From Acidobacteriota bacterium (lineage in GTDB: Bacteria > Acidobacteriota > Terriglobia > Acidiferrales > UBA7541), in the NCBI GenBank assembly GCA_003224145.1, contig QHYN01000214.1:1-37086 (forward strand): a stretch of 37,086 nucleotides of DNA, in the 5' to 3' direction. The translations under genes were made by a program, and so were the position numbers. The notes under the pieces were generated by a model. It was not told the DNA's origin. It ran no database searches and saw only the letters and a program-made list of their open reading frames with translations. The stretch's first letter is position 1; each line of letters opens with the position of its first letter. Below, one piece after another: positions 26,797-34,875 of this stretch.

Positions 26797-28041
26797 ATGT
26801 ATCGACTTTCTGTTCGTGTTTTCCAGCCTGCATGTTTCTTAGCTGTATCGCTTTTAGCTTTGGCCTACCCGCCACATGCGGGAGCCGCGACCCCGCCGGA
26901 CTCCGCACCATCACTGATAGCCATCGGCGACGTTCACGGGGACTACAACGACTTCGTTGCTATCCTGCAGCGGACTGGGCTCATAGACGAGCAGCACCAC
27001 TGGGCCGGTGGCAAAACAACTTTGGTCCAAACGGGCGATCTGATTGACCGAGGTCCGCAGCCGCGCGAGGTCATGGACCTGATGATTTCCCTGGAACAAG
27101 AGGCGCCGAAGTCCGGCGGCCGGGTCGTAGCCTTGATGGGCAACCATGAAATGATGAATCTCATGGGCGATCTGCGCTACGTCACCCCGGAGAACTACGC
27201 TAGTTTCTCCGATGGCGAGTCCGAGAAGCGCAGAAAGGCTGCCTATCAGGAATACGCCGGATGGCGCAAGGGTCATTCGCAGCTGCTAGCAGAGCTGGAA
27301 CAGCCGGTCCTGGCCGTTACCGAAGAAGAGTGGATGACCCGGCACCCCCTGGGATTCATCGAGCAGCGCGAGGCCTTTAGTCCGAACGGAGTCTACGGCA
27401 AGTGGCTGCGACAGCGGTTTGCTCTTGCAAAAATCGGCGGCGTCATTTTCTTGCACGGTGGAATAAGTCCTAAAGTGGCTTCCATGAAACTGGATGATAT
27501 CAACGCGCACATTCACAGCGAGATCAAGGACTTTGATGACAGCAAGCAATCTTTCGTTGCCGAAAAATTGATTCTGCCTTTTTTTACGCTTCAGGAAACG
27601 GTTGCAGTAGTTCGAGCAGAGTTAATAGCCGAGCGCAAGTCACACGTATCAACGAACGAGTTGCGCCAAGCCAAGCTCGAACGATTTCTAGCTCTGGGGA
27701 CCTGGGTCAGCGTGCGGGAGGATGGCCCACTGTGGTTTCGCGGTTATGACCAATGGGGCGAGGGAGACGGCGCGCCGCAAGTAGAGAAGATCCTAGCCGC
27801 TTATCACGCTACGAACATTGTCGTAGGGCATACGGTTCAGAAGACAGCGCACATTCGGACTCGCTTTGGCGGAAAAGTCTTTCTCATTGATACCGGCATG
27901 TTGGCGAGCTACTACCCCGGCGGTAAAGCTTCGGCGCTGGAAATCCACGAAGATGATCGGTATACGGCCATGTATTTGGACCAGCAGGAGGTGTTGCTCG
28001 AGGGAAAATCCGCGCAGTCCGGGCAAAAGGATAACAAGTGA
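26797..28041 (+). CDS. Secreted calcineurin-like (PPP-family) metallophosphoesterase
   Basis: Exported phosphatase resembling Shewanella-like (SLP) PPP phosphatases. From ATG 26797 (AAGGCGG 5 bases upstream) the product is 414 residues with a signal peptide ending about residue 33 (AGAAT). The dinuclear metal motifs are all present: GDVHGD at 44-49, GDLIDRG at 80-86, GNHE at 115-118, a histidine in IFLHGG, and VVGHTVQ further on. A long helical insertion (about 125-200) separates GNHE from the fourth motif, as in SLP proteins. The open frame begins at 26710, but there is no ribosome site there and the signal peptide would be buried. The substrate is probably a phosphoprotein or small phosphate ester outside the cytoplasm. 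Confidence 0.87.
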   Translation: MYRLSVRVFQPACFLAVSLLALAYPPHAGAATPPDSAPSLIAIGDVHGDYNDFVAILQRTGLIDEQHHWAGGKTTLVQTGDLIDRGPQPREVMDLMISLEQEAPKSGGRVVALMGNHEMMNLMGDLRYVTPENYASFSDGESEKRRKAAYQEYAGWRKGHSQLLAELEQPVLAVTEEEWMTRHPLGFIEQREAFSPNGVYGKWLRQRFALAKIGGVIFLHGGISPKVASMKLDDINAHIHSEIKDFDDSKQSFVAEKLILPFFTLQETVAVVRAELIAERKSHVSTNELRQAKLERFLALGTWVSVREDGPLWFRGYDQWGEGDGAPQVEKILAAYHATNIVVGHTVQKTAHIRTRFGGKVFLIDTGMLASYYPGGKASALEIHEDDRYTAMYLDQQEVLLEGKSAQSGQKDNK

Positions 28042-28181
28042 TAGCGTCAAGAAACTCGTCTGCGCGCCATATGACAGGGACGTGAGCGTTCGAACGACGC
28101 AGCTCATCGCTGCGTTGCAAAGGGATCGCGGCGGATTCGGTGGGTTTGCCGCAATAGTGTCACAAGCAGGGAGTTCTGCGA

Positions 28182-30953
28182 ATGAAACGCTGGATTGAGC
28201 GCGCTCTGAACATCCGCCCCGGAGATTTGGGGCGTGGCGTCCTTCTGAGTTCCTGTCTGTTTCTGGTCATGTGCAGCTACAAAATCGGTGGCGTGGCGGG
28301 GAATGCCTTATTCCTTTCACGGTTCCAGGCGAGGCAACTTGGCTATGTGCAAATTGCCTGTACAGTTCTGGTGATGCTGGTCGTAGCGGGCTACATGCTC
28401 ATTGCGCGGCGCGTTCTTCTCCGCGATCTGCTCGTGGGCAGCATGATGTTTTTCTCCACGACTTGGGCTTTGTTCTGGGGGCTGGCGCATTACTACTCCC
28501 ACCTCATCTGGGTTTTTCCTGCATTCTACATCTGGGTAAAAGTTTTCGGCGTGCTCGGAGCTACGCAGATTTGGACATTGGCCAATTACGTCCTGACAAC
28601 CCGCGAGGCCAAGCGCGTGTTCGGGATGGTGGGTGGGGCTGCTATTGCGGGAGCGATTTTTTCCGGTCTCCTCGCCAAGACCATGGCCAAGAGGTTCGGA
28701 ACGGAAAGCCTGCTGCTGGCCATGACACTGTTCGTTTTGATCTGCGCTGGGCTGATAATCGCGGTCTGGCGCAGCGGGCGAGCGTCGGTCGGTGACGCGC
28801 AAGAAGCGCCGGGGGGATCCGCCGACACAACCGAACGGAACCCGCTCGCAAGCATGCGGCTACTGTTCTCCTCACCCTATTTGCGGGCCATCGCGGCGGT
28901 GATCTGCATTGGGTCCCTCGTGACTACCTTAACAGACTGGCAATTCCTGGCTATTGGCCAGCAGGTCCTGGTCAAGAAAGACGTAATGGCCATTTTTTTC
29001 GGCAACTTCAATTTTTATACATTCACGCTCGGACTACTGTTTCAGTTGCTGTTGACCGCAAGATTTTTGCGCCGATTTGGCATTGGCACGGCGCTGTTCG
29101 TACTTCCTGTCATTGTGTTCCTGGGTTCGACCGGGCTGCTAGTTCTTGGCACGCTGGCTTCCGCAGTGGCGCTGAAAGGCGGCGACCAAACGCTGCGTTA
29201 TTCGCTTGACAAATCAACAGCGGAGTTGCTCTACCTGCCGATTTCCGCCCGCGTGAAGTTACAAGTCAAATGGTTCATCGATACAGTGATCTGGCGCCTG
29301 GGCGATGGGCTGTCCGGCCTTATCGTCTTGATCTTTGCCACCTGGCTGCACTTACCCGCGCGTCAAATCAGCTGGGTCGTGCTCGTGCTGGTTGGCGGCT
29401 GGTTGGTGGCGGCCTCCGTTGCTCGCCGACAATACGTTGCTACCCTCAGGGAAAGCATAAGCCAGCATCGCCTCGATGTAGAAAATGCCAGCACGCCAGT
29501 GCTGGACCGGTCGACTGCGGAGCTCCTGGCCACCAACCTTTCCACATCCGATCCCAAGGACATCCTTTATGCACTGAGCCTATTTGAGGTAGAGCAACAG
29601 AGAGCTGCCCATCCGGTGATACGCGCTTTGCTGAGTCATTCCGCACCCGAAGTGCGGCAGAAGGCGATCGCCATTCTCTCATCCGCGGGCGACAAGGCCG
29701 CCGTTCCGGAGGTGCAACAATTACTGCGAGACCCGGAACTCGGTGTGCGTACCGAAGCTCTGCTCTTTCTCAGCCACCATGGGCATGTCGATCCTTTGAC
29801 GGCCATTGAGCAACTTGGCGATTTTCCGGACTTCTCGGTCCGGTCGGCAGTCGTCGCCTTTCTGGCACAGCCCGGCGAGGCTCAGAACCTGGAAGCCGCG
29901 CGGAACATCCTCGACTCTATGGTTAACGAGGCAGGAGAAGAAGGTCTGCGTAACCGCGTGGAAGCCGCTCGGCTGCTTGGCGAGTTGCCGGATTGTTTCG
30001 ATCCGTTGCTCTCTAAGCTGCTTGCCGATTCCGACACTCAGGTAGTGTGCGAGGCCATCCGCTCCGTCGGAATACTACGCAAGCGCCGGCTGGTCCCTGA
30101 GTTATTGGACCGACTCGCGGACCATAAACTGGCTCCCGCGGCGGCGCAAGCACTGGGCAACTTTGGGGACTCCATTGTAGGGGGGTTACGCGACCACCTC
30201 TGTGATCCCTCCATTCCTATCCAAGCACGCAGAGAAATTCCTAGCGTGTTGGTGGCTCTCGGAACTCCATCCGCTGCAAGCGTGCTGCTCGACAACCTCC
30301 TGGAAGGTGATACCACCCTGCGCTTTCGGACGATTGCCGCTCTCAACAAACTTTGCCGGATGAATCCCCAGATCGAGCTGGACGTTCAGATGCTGGAGAC
30401 CGTATTGGCCGCGGAGATCCTGGGGCATTACCGGTCCTACCAGATTTTGGCTACCATCGGCGCCATACCAGACAGCGTCGACCCACTGGCTCGAGCGCTG
30501 AAGGAGTCCATGCAACAGGAAATCGAGCGCATCTTTCGTCTGCTGAACCTCCTGCATCCTCACCTCGACTTACACAGCGCCTATGTCGGTCTGCAATCCA
30601 CGAGCGTCGCTGTGCACGACAATGCCTTGGAATTCCTCGACAACGTCCTGAAATCGCAAATGCGGGACATGCTCGTGCCGTTGCTGGATAGCAAGATCAC
30701 CGTGGCAGAACGCGCCCAGCTGGCGCAACGGCTAGTGCACACAAATATCGAAAGCCAGGAACAAGCCGTGGCGGAACTGGTTGCTAGCGAGGATCCGTGG
30801 TTGAAGTCCTGCGGGGCATACGCCATCGGGACTCTGGGGATAAAATCCTTGGAAGACCAATTAGACCGCTGCCTGAACGAATCCGACCCTTTGCTGCGGG
30901 AAACCGCACGGGCTGCTAAATTGCGCCTGCAGGGAAACCCGGCAAAAGCCTGA
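28182..30953 (+). CDS. NTT-type nucleotide carrier-like membrane protein fused to HEAT repeats
   Basis: A 923-residue two-part protein. Residues 1 to about 430 form 10-12 membrane helices like those of the ATP/ADP (NTP/NDP) translocase/MFS group. Typical stretches are LGYVQIACTVLVMLVVAGYML, the K-V-F-G-V-L-G-A-T-Q-I-W region, REAKRVFGMVGGAAIAGAI, and SLDKSTAELLYLPIS. About 430-920 is a series of helical HEAT-like repeats (PEVRQKAIAILSSAG, PELGVRTEALLFLSHHG, VRSAVVAFLA and so on), presumably cytoplasmic. GGGAG precedes ATG 28182 at good spacing. Nucleotide transport is known for some plastid and parasite members; for free-living bacterial members with repeats it is not established. It sits 140 bases after the phosphatase gene. 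Confidence 0.82.
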   Translation: MKRWIERALNIRPGDLGRGVLLSSCLFLVMCSYKIGGVAGNALFLSRFQARQLGYVQIACTVLVMLVVAGYMLIARRVLLRDLLVGSMMFFSTTWALFWGLAHYYSHLIWVFPAFYIWVKVFGVLGATQIWTLANYVLTTREAKRVFGMVGGAAIAGAIFSGLLAKTMAKRFGTESLLLAMTLFVLICAGLIIAVWRSGRASVGDAQEAPGGSADTTERNPLASMRLLFSSPYLRAIAAVICIGSLVTTLTDWQFLAIGQQVLVKKDVMAIFFGNFNFYTFTLGLLFQLLLTARFLRRFGIGTALFVLPVIVFLGSTGLLVLGTLASAVALKGGDQTLRYSLDKSTAELLYLPISARVKLQVKWFIDTVIWRLGDGLSGLIVLIFATWLHLPARQISWVVLVLVGGWLVAASVARRQYVATLRESISQHRLDVENASTPVLDRSTAELLATNLSTSDPKDILYALSLFEVEQQRAAHPVIRALLSHSAPEVRQKAIAILSSAGDKAAVPEVQQLLRDPELGVRTEALLFLSHHGHVDPLTAIEQLGDFPDFSVRSAVVAFLAQPGEAQNLEAARNILDSMVNEAGEEGLRNRVEAARLLGELPDCFDPLLSKLLADSDTQVVCEAIRSVGILRKRRLVPELLDRLADHKLAPAAAQALGNFGDSIVGGLRDHLCDPSIPIQARREIPSVLVALGTPSAASVLLDNLLEGDTTLRFRTIAALNKLCRMNPQIELDVQMLETVLAAEILGHYRSYQILATIGAIPDSVDPLARALKESMQQEIERIFRLLNLLHPHLDLHSAYVGLQSTSVAVHDNALEFLDNVLKSQMRDMLVPLLDSKITVAERAQLAQRLVHTNIESQEQAVAELVASEDPWLKSCGAYAIGTLGIKSLEDQLDRCLNESDPLLRETARAAKLRLQGNPAKA

Positions 30954-31042
30954 GCTCAAGCGTCCGGGCACATCGGCCATTTCTAGTTTGCGTTGACAGC
31001 CCTCGAAACCCTCAACCGTTCCTTGGAAATATCTACCGATAC

Positions 31043-31420
31043 CTATCGGGGAAGTCGCAAATCGATGCGACTCGCGTGCAACACGCCTTTGTCGTCGACA
31101 TGGCCGAGCACGATAATAAATGAGCCTTCCTTGAATTCGCTCTCCTCGGCTGGCTTTCCCAGCTTGGTCCAATGGGTTGAGCTATCGTAGGCGATCTTCT
31201 TCTGATCACTGTCCATATTTTTCAGCCCACCACGGAGGTCTATCGTTGATTCTTCTTTATTGATCCGAACAATATGGCCCTGCCACTTCGTCTCTTTTGC
31301 CTCCTTCGCCTCTTTCGTTGCTGGTTTCTTCTCCTCCTGGCTACCGTGGCCAGAGATTGGGTAACCAGCTATCGCCACCCCTGCGAGTACGAGGGTCGAC
31401 AAAACTAATGAACGCTTCAT
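31043..31420 (-). CDS. Small secreted protein, paralogue of the gene at 26137-26517
   Basis: A 125-residue exported protein: signal peptide (SLVLSTLVLAGVAIAG), a charged K/E/A linker, then W-Q-G-H-I-V-R, E-E-S-T-I-D-L-R-G-G, YDSSTHWT, FKEGSFIIVLGHVDDKG, HASRIDLRL. These line up with the copy 4.5 kb away in the same order and spacing, so the two derive from a duplication. ATG 31420 is preferred over the one at 31432 because GGAGG ends 5 bases before it. It diverges from the kinase-like gene (260 bases between starts). Function is unknown. Confidence 0.8.
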   Translation of the reverse strand: MKRSLVLSTLVLAGVAIAGYPISGHGSQEEKKPATKEAKEAKETKWQGHIVRINKEESTIDLRGGLKNMDSDQKKIAYDSSTHWTKLGKPAEESEFKEGSFIIVLGHVDDKGVLHASRIDLRLPR

Positions 31421-31679
31421 AGCATCCTCCATGTTTGAGCAACGACTAACGCCGTTGTACGGTTACCAACGGTAGGTTTACGCGGGAGAGCATAGTCCGA
31501 GCATGGAAAAGAGTAAAGTCAAATGTGTACGATCCCCCCCTGCGGAATCGTTACCGGCGACAGTGGCGACAGTGTGGCCGTTTCACACCTTAGCGTGCCT
31601 CGCGCCAAACAATTATGGCTTGTCGAATCGGTTGAGTGGGAGTAGAGTTGGCCGCAACGGTTCAAGGGAGGTTACTTCG

Positions 31680-32504
31680 ATGCACAGATTCCGGCTACCT
31701 TGGCTAAGACTAGTTGTTATCGTGGCGGCTTATTCCCTTTTCCCAGTCACGTTGACCGCCACAGACGACCCACCCCTCAGCAAGGAGCAGATTAGGCAAT
31801 TCCTTCTGACAGCGAAGGTCGTAGCTAAACACGGAGGCAAAAAAGGAATCACCAGCCCTCCTCGACTTACGCTGAGTGACGGCACCATAACACACGATGC
31901 CTCCTTCCAAGATGTTGATGAGCACAAACCCGTCATGAAGTTTGCGGACGGCCGCACCGAAGTGAACTTTGTGGATTCTTACAAGTACAATCTCGCCGCC
32001 TATGCCCTGGCGGAGCTGATTGGTTTTGATGACATGATGCCCGTGTATGTCGAACGCAAGGTGGATGGCAAGACAGGCTCGCTCAGCTGGTGGTTGCCCG
32101 TCAAGATGGATGACGTGGAACGCATGAGCAAGAAAATAGAACCACCTGATAAAGACTCTTGGAACAACCAAATGTACAAAATACGGGTCTTTGACAACCT
32201 GGTTTACGATACCGATCCCAATCTCACAAATGTCCTGATTGGCGAGGATTGGAAACTTTGGCGCGTCGATTTCTCCCGCGGATTCCGGACCTTCAAAGAG
32301 GTAAAAGACCCCAAGGATCTGGTCCGCTGCGACCGCCAGCTACTGGAGAAGCTGAAGGCGCTGAACGCAAACGACCTGACGGAAAAAACCAAAGGGTATC
32401 TCACCAAAGACGAAGTGAAAGGCGTGATGGCGCGTCGGGACAAGATCGTCGAGCGCTTCCAGAAACTGATCGCTGAAAAAGGTGAGAACGAGGTGCTGTA
32501 CTAA
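31680..32504 (+). CDS. Exported protein with HipA/FAM20-like kinase motifs
   Basis: A 274-residue protein with an N-terminal signal or anchor (LPWLRLVVIVAAYSLFPVTL). Start ATG 31680 is supported by GGGAGG 8 bases upstream; the frame is open back to 31503. The mature part shows a pattern I associate with HipA/PI3K/FAM20-type kinases. A possible nucleotide lysine lies in PVMKFADG; a helix SYKYNLAAYALAELIGF precedes MPVYVERK; the catalytic-loop-like YDTDPNLTNVL (Asp177, Asn184) compares with N-x-D-R-H-x-x-N; and the metal-site-like WRVDFSRGF (Asp197) compares with LDNGRGF. The glutamate usual in the helix is replaced by Asn. Activity, substrate and even ATP binding are unproven; I am moderately confident of the fold. 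Confidence 0.6.
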   Translation: MHRFRLPWLRLVVIVAAYSLFPVTLTATDDPPLSKEQIRQFLLTAKVVAKHGGKKGITSPPRLTLSDGTITHDASFQDVDEHKPVMKFADGRTEVNFVDSYKYNLAAYALAELIGFDDMMPVYVERKVDGKTGSLSWWLPVKMDDVERMSKKIEPPDKDSWNNQMYKIRVFDNLVYDTDPNLTNVLIGEDWKLWRVDFSRGFRTFKEVKDPKDLVRCDRQLLEKLKALNANDLTEKTKGYLTKDEVKGVMARRDKIVERFQKLIAEKGENEVLY

Positions 32505-32562
32505 TAGGTAGCTGTTCCACTAACGAGTGTGCGGTTCGTTCTACCCGTTTCCTGCCCATGCT

Positions 32563-32579
32563 GCCTCCTGTTCGGAGGC
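32563..32579 (+). terminator. Hairpin after the kinase-like gene
   Basis: GCCTCC-TGTTC-GGAGGC forms a perfect six-base-pair stem with a five-base loop 59 bases after the stop codon. There is no T-run, so it is at best a weak or factor-dependent terminator. Confidence 0.3.
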
Positions 32580-32706
32580 CACTGATTCTACCCAGGTAGG
32601 CTGTCCAGTTTTAGCGGGGAGCACTACACCCCTTTGAGACGCGATGAAGGGGAAATTTCTGTGATGCCTACGGAAGCCGCGCCGTCCGATCGCGTTGTTG
32701 ACTTGC

Positions 32707-33450
32707 CTAAGTCAAACGCACATCAAAGAGTGCTAGCCAGTATTGAAGGGATTGCAGGGTAAAACCGCAAAGGATGAGGCCAATGCCGAATACTCCGAGC
32801 CGTCGCTCCGGGAGATTGTCGGCGTAGTATTCGATGTAAGGATTGACCGTCACTCCGACGCCGGTGACAATGCCCGTCACCAACCCTACGCGAATGGCAA
32901 AAGACCAGGCGTGATCCACGTGATGGATGAAGGCGCTGCAGACCAGGGCGGTGACCATGTAGCCGACCGTACGGATCACAGTTCCCCAAAACTGACGACG
33001 CGTAAGGCGTGGACGGCGAGACGCTGCATAGTCCATGGCAGGACGCATACCGCGAGAGTAGGCGAACACTTGGCCGACGGTGATGAGAATGGCAAAAGCG
33101 AGTGCGAATCCGAAGCCCAAAATCCTGTACAGTCCGGCCCCGAAACCGAACCCCCGGATGGCGGAAAACAGTCCTTCCCAAGGTAAAGAGTAATGATCCA
33201 GCCCACGGGCTGCTCGACTGAATTCAATCGACAGAGTGATACCGGTCGCGATACCGGAAGCCAGGCCAAAGAAAAGACCAAGGCCAAGGCCGTAGCCGAC
33301 GCCGAAGACAACAGAGTACGTTACCGCGCGGGTAAGCAGCCGTAACGGACCGTGTTGTCCACCCAATAAGTCGTAGGCCAGATAGAGACTGCCCAGCACA
33401 TCGAGACAGGTACCCGTAATGCTGACGATTGCGACGGTATGGTGGTCCAC
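32707..33450 (-). CDS. Multi-pass membrane protein of unknown function
   Basis: A 247-residue protein with about six hydrophobic segments (VAIVSITGTCLDVLGSLYLAY, VVFGVGYGLGLGLFFGLASG, GFGFALAFAILITVGQVFAY, VGYMVTALVCSAFI, VGLVTGIVTGVGVTV, FGIGLILCGFTLQSL), many glycine-rich. A small cytoplasmic or periplasmic loop is rich in arginine (RRPRLTRRQFW). I recognise no family. The ATG at 33450 lacks a clear ribosome site. It stands alone between the kinase-like gene and pirin, transcribed leftward. Confidence 0.68.
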   Translation of the reverse strand: MDHHTVAIVSITGTCLDVLGSLYLAYDLLGGQHGPLRLLTRAVTYSVVFGVGYGLGLGLFFGLASGIATGITLSIEFSRAARGLDHYSLPWEGLFSAIRGFGFGAGLYRILGFGFALAFAILITVGQVFAYSRGMRPAMDYAASRRPRLTRRQFWGTVIRTVGYMVTALVCSAFIHHVDHAWSFAIRVGLVTGIVTGVGVTVNPYIEYYADNLPERRLGVFGIGLILCGFTLQSLQYWLALFDVRLT

Positions 33451-33554
33451 GGAACGATTGTAAGCCTAAAATTTTGCTGATCATGCCCGGATGACGCGGA
33501 TGCGGAAGTAACCGAATGACTTCCGGCTGGCCGACAATACGCCCGGCATTGTCT

Positions 33555-33579
33555 CAGTACTTCAACTGAGAGAGTACTG
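33555..33579. repeat. Inverted repeat between the membrane-protein gene and pirin
   Basis: CAGTACT (33555-33561) and AGTACTG (33573-33579) form a perfect 7-base inverted repeat with an 11-base loop. It lies between the 3' end of pirin and the 5' end of the membrane-protein gene. It could be a terminator hairpin or an operator; no T-tract follows on either strand. Confidence 0.35.
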
Positions 33580-33644
33580 GGCTAAACAACGATCATCCTC
33601 TCAGCAGGCTGATCAGCACAGCGTTACTCGACTTTAGCGCTGAT

Positions 33645-34550
33645 TCAGCGGTGTTTGATGAAAGCACCTCTTTGCAGCTCGGCTATTGCTTCGCGTAGCT
33701 GTTCCTGCGTGTTCATCACGATCGGGCCATACCAAGCGACCGGTTCCTCGATCGGCTTTCCAGACACCAACAGGAACCGAATACCCTCAGGCCCGGCCTG
33801 CACTGTCAACTCATCACCGCGGTCGAACAGCACCAATGAGTGGTTACTGACGTCGTATACGGGCGGCGCGTCGGGTCTCGCGACTTGTTCAGTTAGAACC
33901 GCGCGGGGGTCCGAGGCGTCGTGGAACGTGCCGGACCCCGCGAACACGTAGGCAAAGGCGTTGCGCGTAGTTTCGACTTTGAGCCGCTTCCGCTGACCCG
34001 GCGGAACGGAAATGTCGAGGTACTCTGGATCGGCGGCCACGCCTTCCACTGGCCCCTTTTTGCCCCAGAATTCGCCACAGATGACGCGCACCCGGGTGCC
34101 ATCATCGTCCGCGACTTCGGGGATCGCGCTCGACGGAATATCCTGATACCGCGGGTCGGTCATCTTCAACGATGAAGGCAGGTTCGCCCACAGTTGGAAC
34201 CCGTGCATGCGGCCCTGCGTATCGCCCTTGGGCATCTCCTGGTGCAGGATGCCGCTGCCGGCGGTCATCCACTGCACGTCGCCAGCGGTCATCTTGCCCT
34301 TGTTGCCCAGGCTGTCGCCGTGCTCGACAGAGCCGGCGAGTACGTAGGTGATCGTCTCAATCCCTCGGTGCGGATGCCACGGAAATCCGGCCAGGTAATC
34401 CTCCGGGTTGTCGTTGCGAAAATCATCCAGCAGCAGAAACGGATCGAAATCCTTCGTCTTGCCGAAGCCAAAGGCGCGCTGCAGCTTCACGCCAGCGCCT
34501 TCGATGGTGGGCTTCGTTTGAATAATCTGCTTGATTGGGCGGAGTGACAT
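33645..34550 (-). CDS. Pirin family protein
   Basis: Bicupin protein of 301 residues; some pirins are quercetin dioxygenases, others bind regulators, so the role is open. The N-terminal cupin has the full metal site: WHPHRG...ETITYVL, a third histidine in EHGDS, and HQEMP. The C-terminal half (about 180-290) is the usual second cupin (GSGTFHDA, LVLFDRGDE) ending with GPIVMNTQEQL. ATG 34550 is chosen over 34574 because AAGGGGAAAG lies just upstream and it gives the standard MSLRPIKQI start. It follows the YceI remnant by 57 bases and is presumably controlled from the promoter near 34790. Pirin genes often pair with yceI. Confidence 0.92.
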   Translation of the reverse strand: MSLRPIKQIIQTKPTIEGAGVKLQRAFGFGKTKDFDPFLLLDDFRNDNPEDYLAGFPWHPHRGIETITYVLAGSVEHGDSLGNKGKMTAGDVQWMTAGSGILHQEMPKGDTQGRMHGFQLWANLPSSLKMTDPRYQDIPSSAIPEVADDDGTRVRVICGEFWGKKGPVEGVAADPEYLDISVPPGQRKRLKVETTRNAFAYVFAGSGTFHDASDPRAVLTEQVARPDAPPVYDVSNHSLVLFDRGDELTVQAGPEGIRFLLVSGKPIEEPVAWYGPIVMNTQEQLREAIAELQRGAFIKHR

Positions 34551-34607
34551 AACTTTCCCCTTTCTGCGGCACACAGCACTTTCGATGCGCGCCGGGCGCC
34601 AAATGAT

Positions 34608-34727
34608 TCAGGCTTTCACAAACTGGACGTCGAGGGTGACCTTGAATTCCGCTGCGGAATGGACTGGATCGAGATTCCAGGTGCTGGTTGCGGTTTGCGG
34701 TACGGCCAGTGTGCTCATAGTTGCCAT
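34608..34727 (-). pseudogene. Collapsed YceI-family gene: N- and C-terminus joined, middle deleted
   Basis: A 39-codon frame preceded by a good AAAGGGGAAAGG site. Its first part (STWNLDPVHSAAEFKV) is the start of a YceI domain, and its end (KVTLDVQFVKA, stop) looks like the last strand of a YceI protein. Full members are about 170-190 residues, so roughly 130-150 codons are missing without loss of frame. The junction falls at F-K-V/K-V-T, consistent with recombination between short similar sequences at both ends. It keeps its promoter and leads into pirin. It cannot form the lipocalin-like barrel, so I call it a pseudogene, although a short peptide may still be made. Confidence 0.65.
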
Positions 34728-34752
34728 CCTTTCCCCTTTGTCAGATGCGTTA

Positions 34753-34767
34753 TAACGATAATCGTTA
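34753..34767. promoter_or_regulatory. Operator-like palindrome O1
   Basis: TAACGAT-A-ATCGTTA, a 15-base palindrome perfect except for the centre, 26 bases upstream of the YceI-remnant ATG and just downstream of the predicted -10 box. An 11-base core (AACGATAATCG) recurs at 34804-34814. The position fits a repressor site. The regulator is not identified; MarR-, Rrf2- and Fur-type proteins bind sites of this kind. Confidence 0.55.
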
Positions 34768-34772
34768 CACCA

Positions 34773-34802
34773 AGTGTATCGCAGGCGCAAGGACGAATGC
34801 AA
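34773..34802 (-). promoter_or_regulatory. Promoter of the YceI remnant-pirin unit
   Basis: On the minus strand TTGCAT (34797-34802) and TACACT (34773-34778) are 18 bases apart. Transcription would start near 34766, inside palindrome O1, which favours repression when O1 is occupied. Confidence 0.5.
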
Positions 34803-34803
34803 C

Positions 34804-34814
34804 AACGATAATCG
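34804..34814. promoter_or_regulatory. Operator-like repeat O2
   Basis: AACGATAATCG, identical to the core of O1, directly upstream of the -35 box. Centres of the two sites are 50 bases apart, close to five helical turns, which would suit cooperative binding of one protein dimer pair around the promoter. Confidence 0.5.
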
Positions 34815-34831
34815 ACAGGAGAGAGAAACGA

Positions 34832-34870
34832 GCGGGCGTAGTTCAGTGGCAGAGCGGATGGTCCCCAAGC
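34832..34870 (+). pseudogene. tRNA-Gly 5'-half fragment
   Basis: GCGGGCG (acceptor strand), TA, then the D-arm GTTC-AGTGGCA-GAGC and an anticodon-arm start GATGG-TCCCCAA, resembling tRNA-Gly(CCC). The sequence then departs from any tRNA: no anticodon-stem complement, T-arm or acceptor 3' strand is found. It is therefore a broken tRNA gene, possibly left at an element integration site. Confidence 0.6.
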
Positions 34871-34875
34871 TTCTC

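Noticed and set aside
33638-33650. CGCTGATTCAGCG palindrome at the pirin stop codon as a terminator
   Set aside because: The loop would be only three bases and no T-tract follows on the minus strand.
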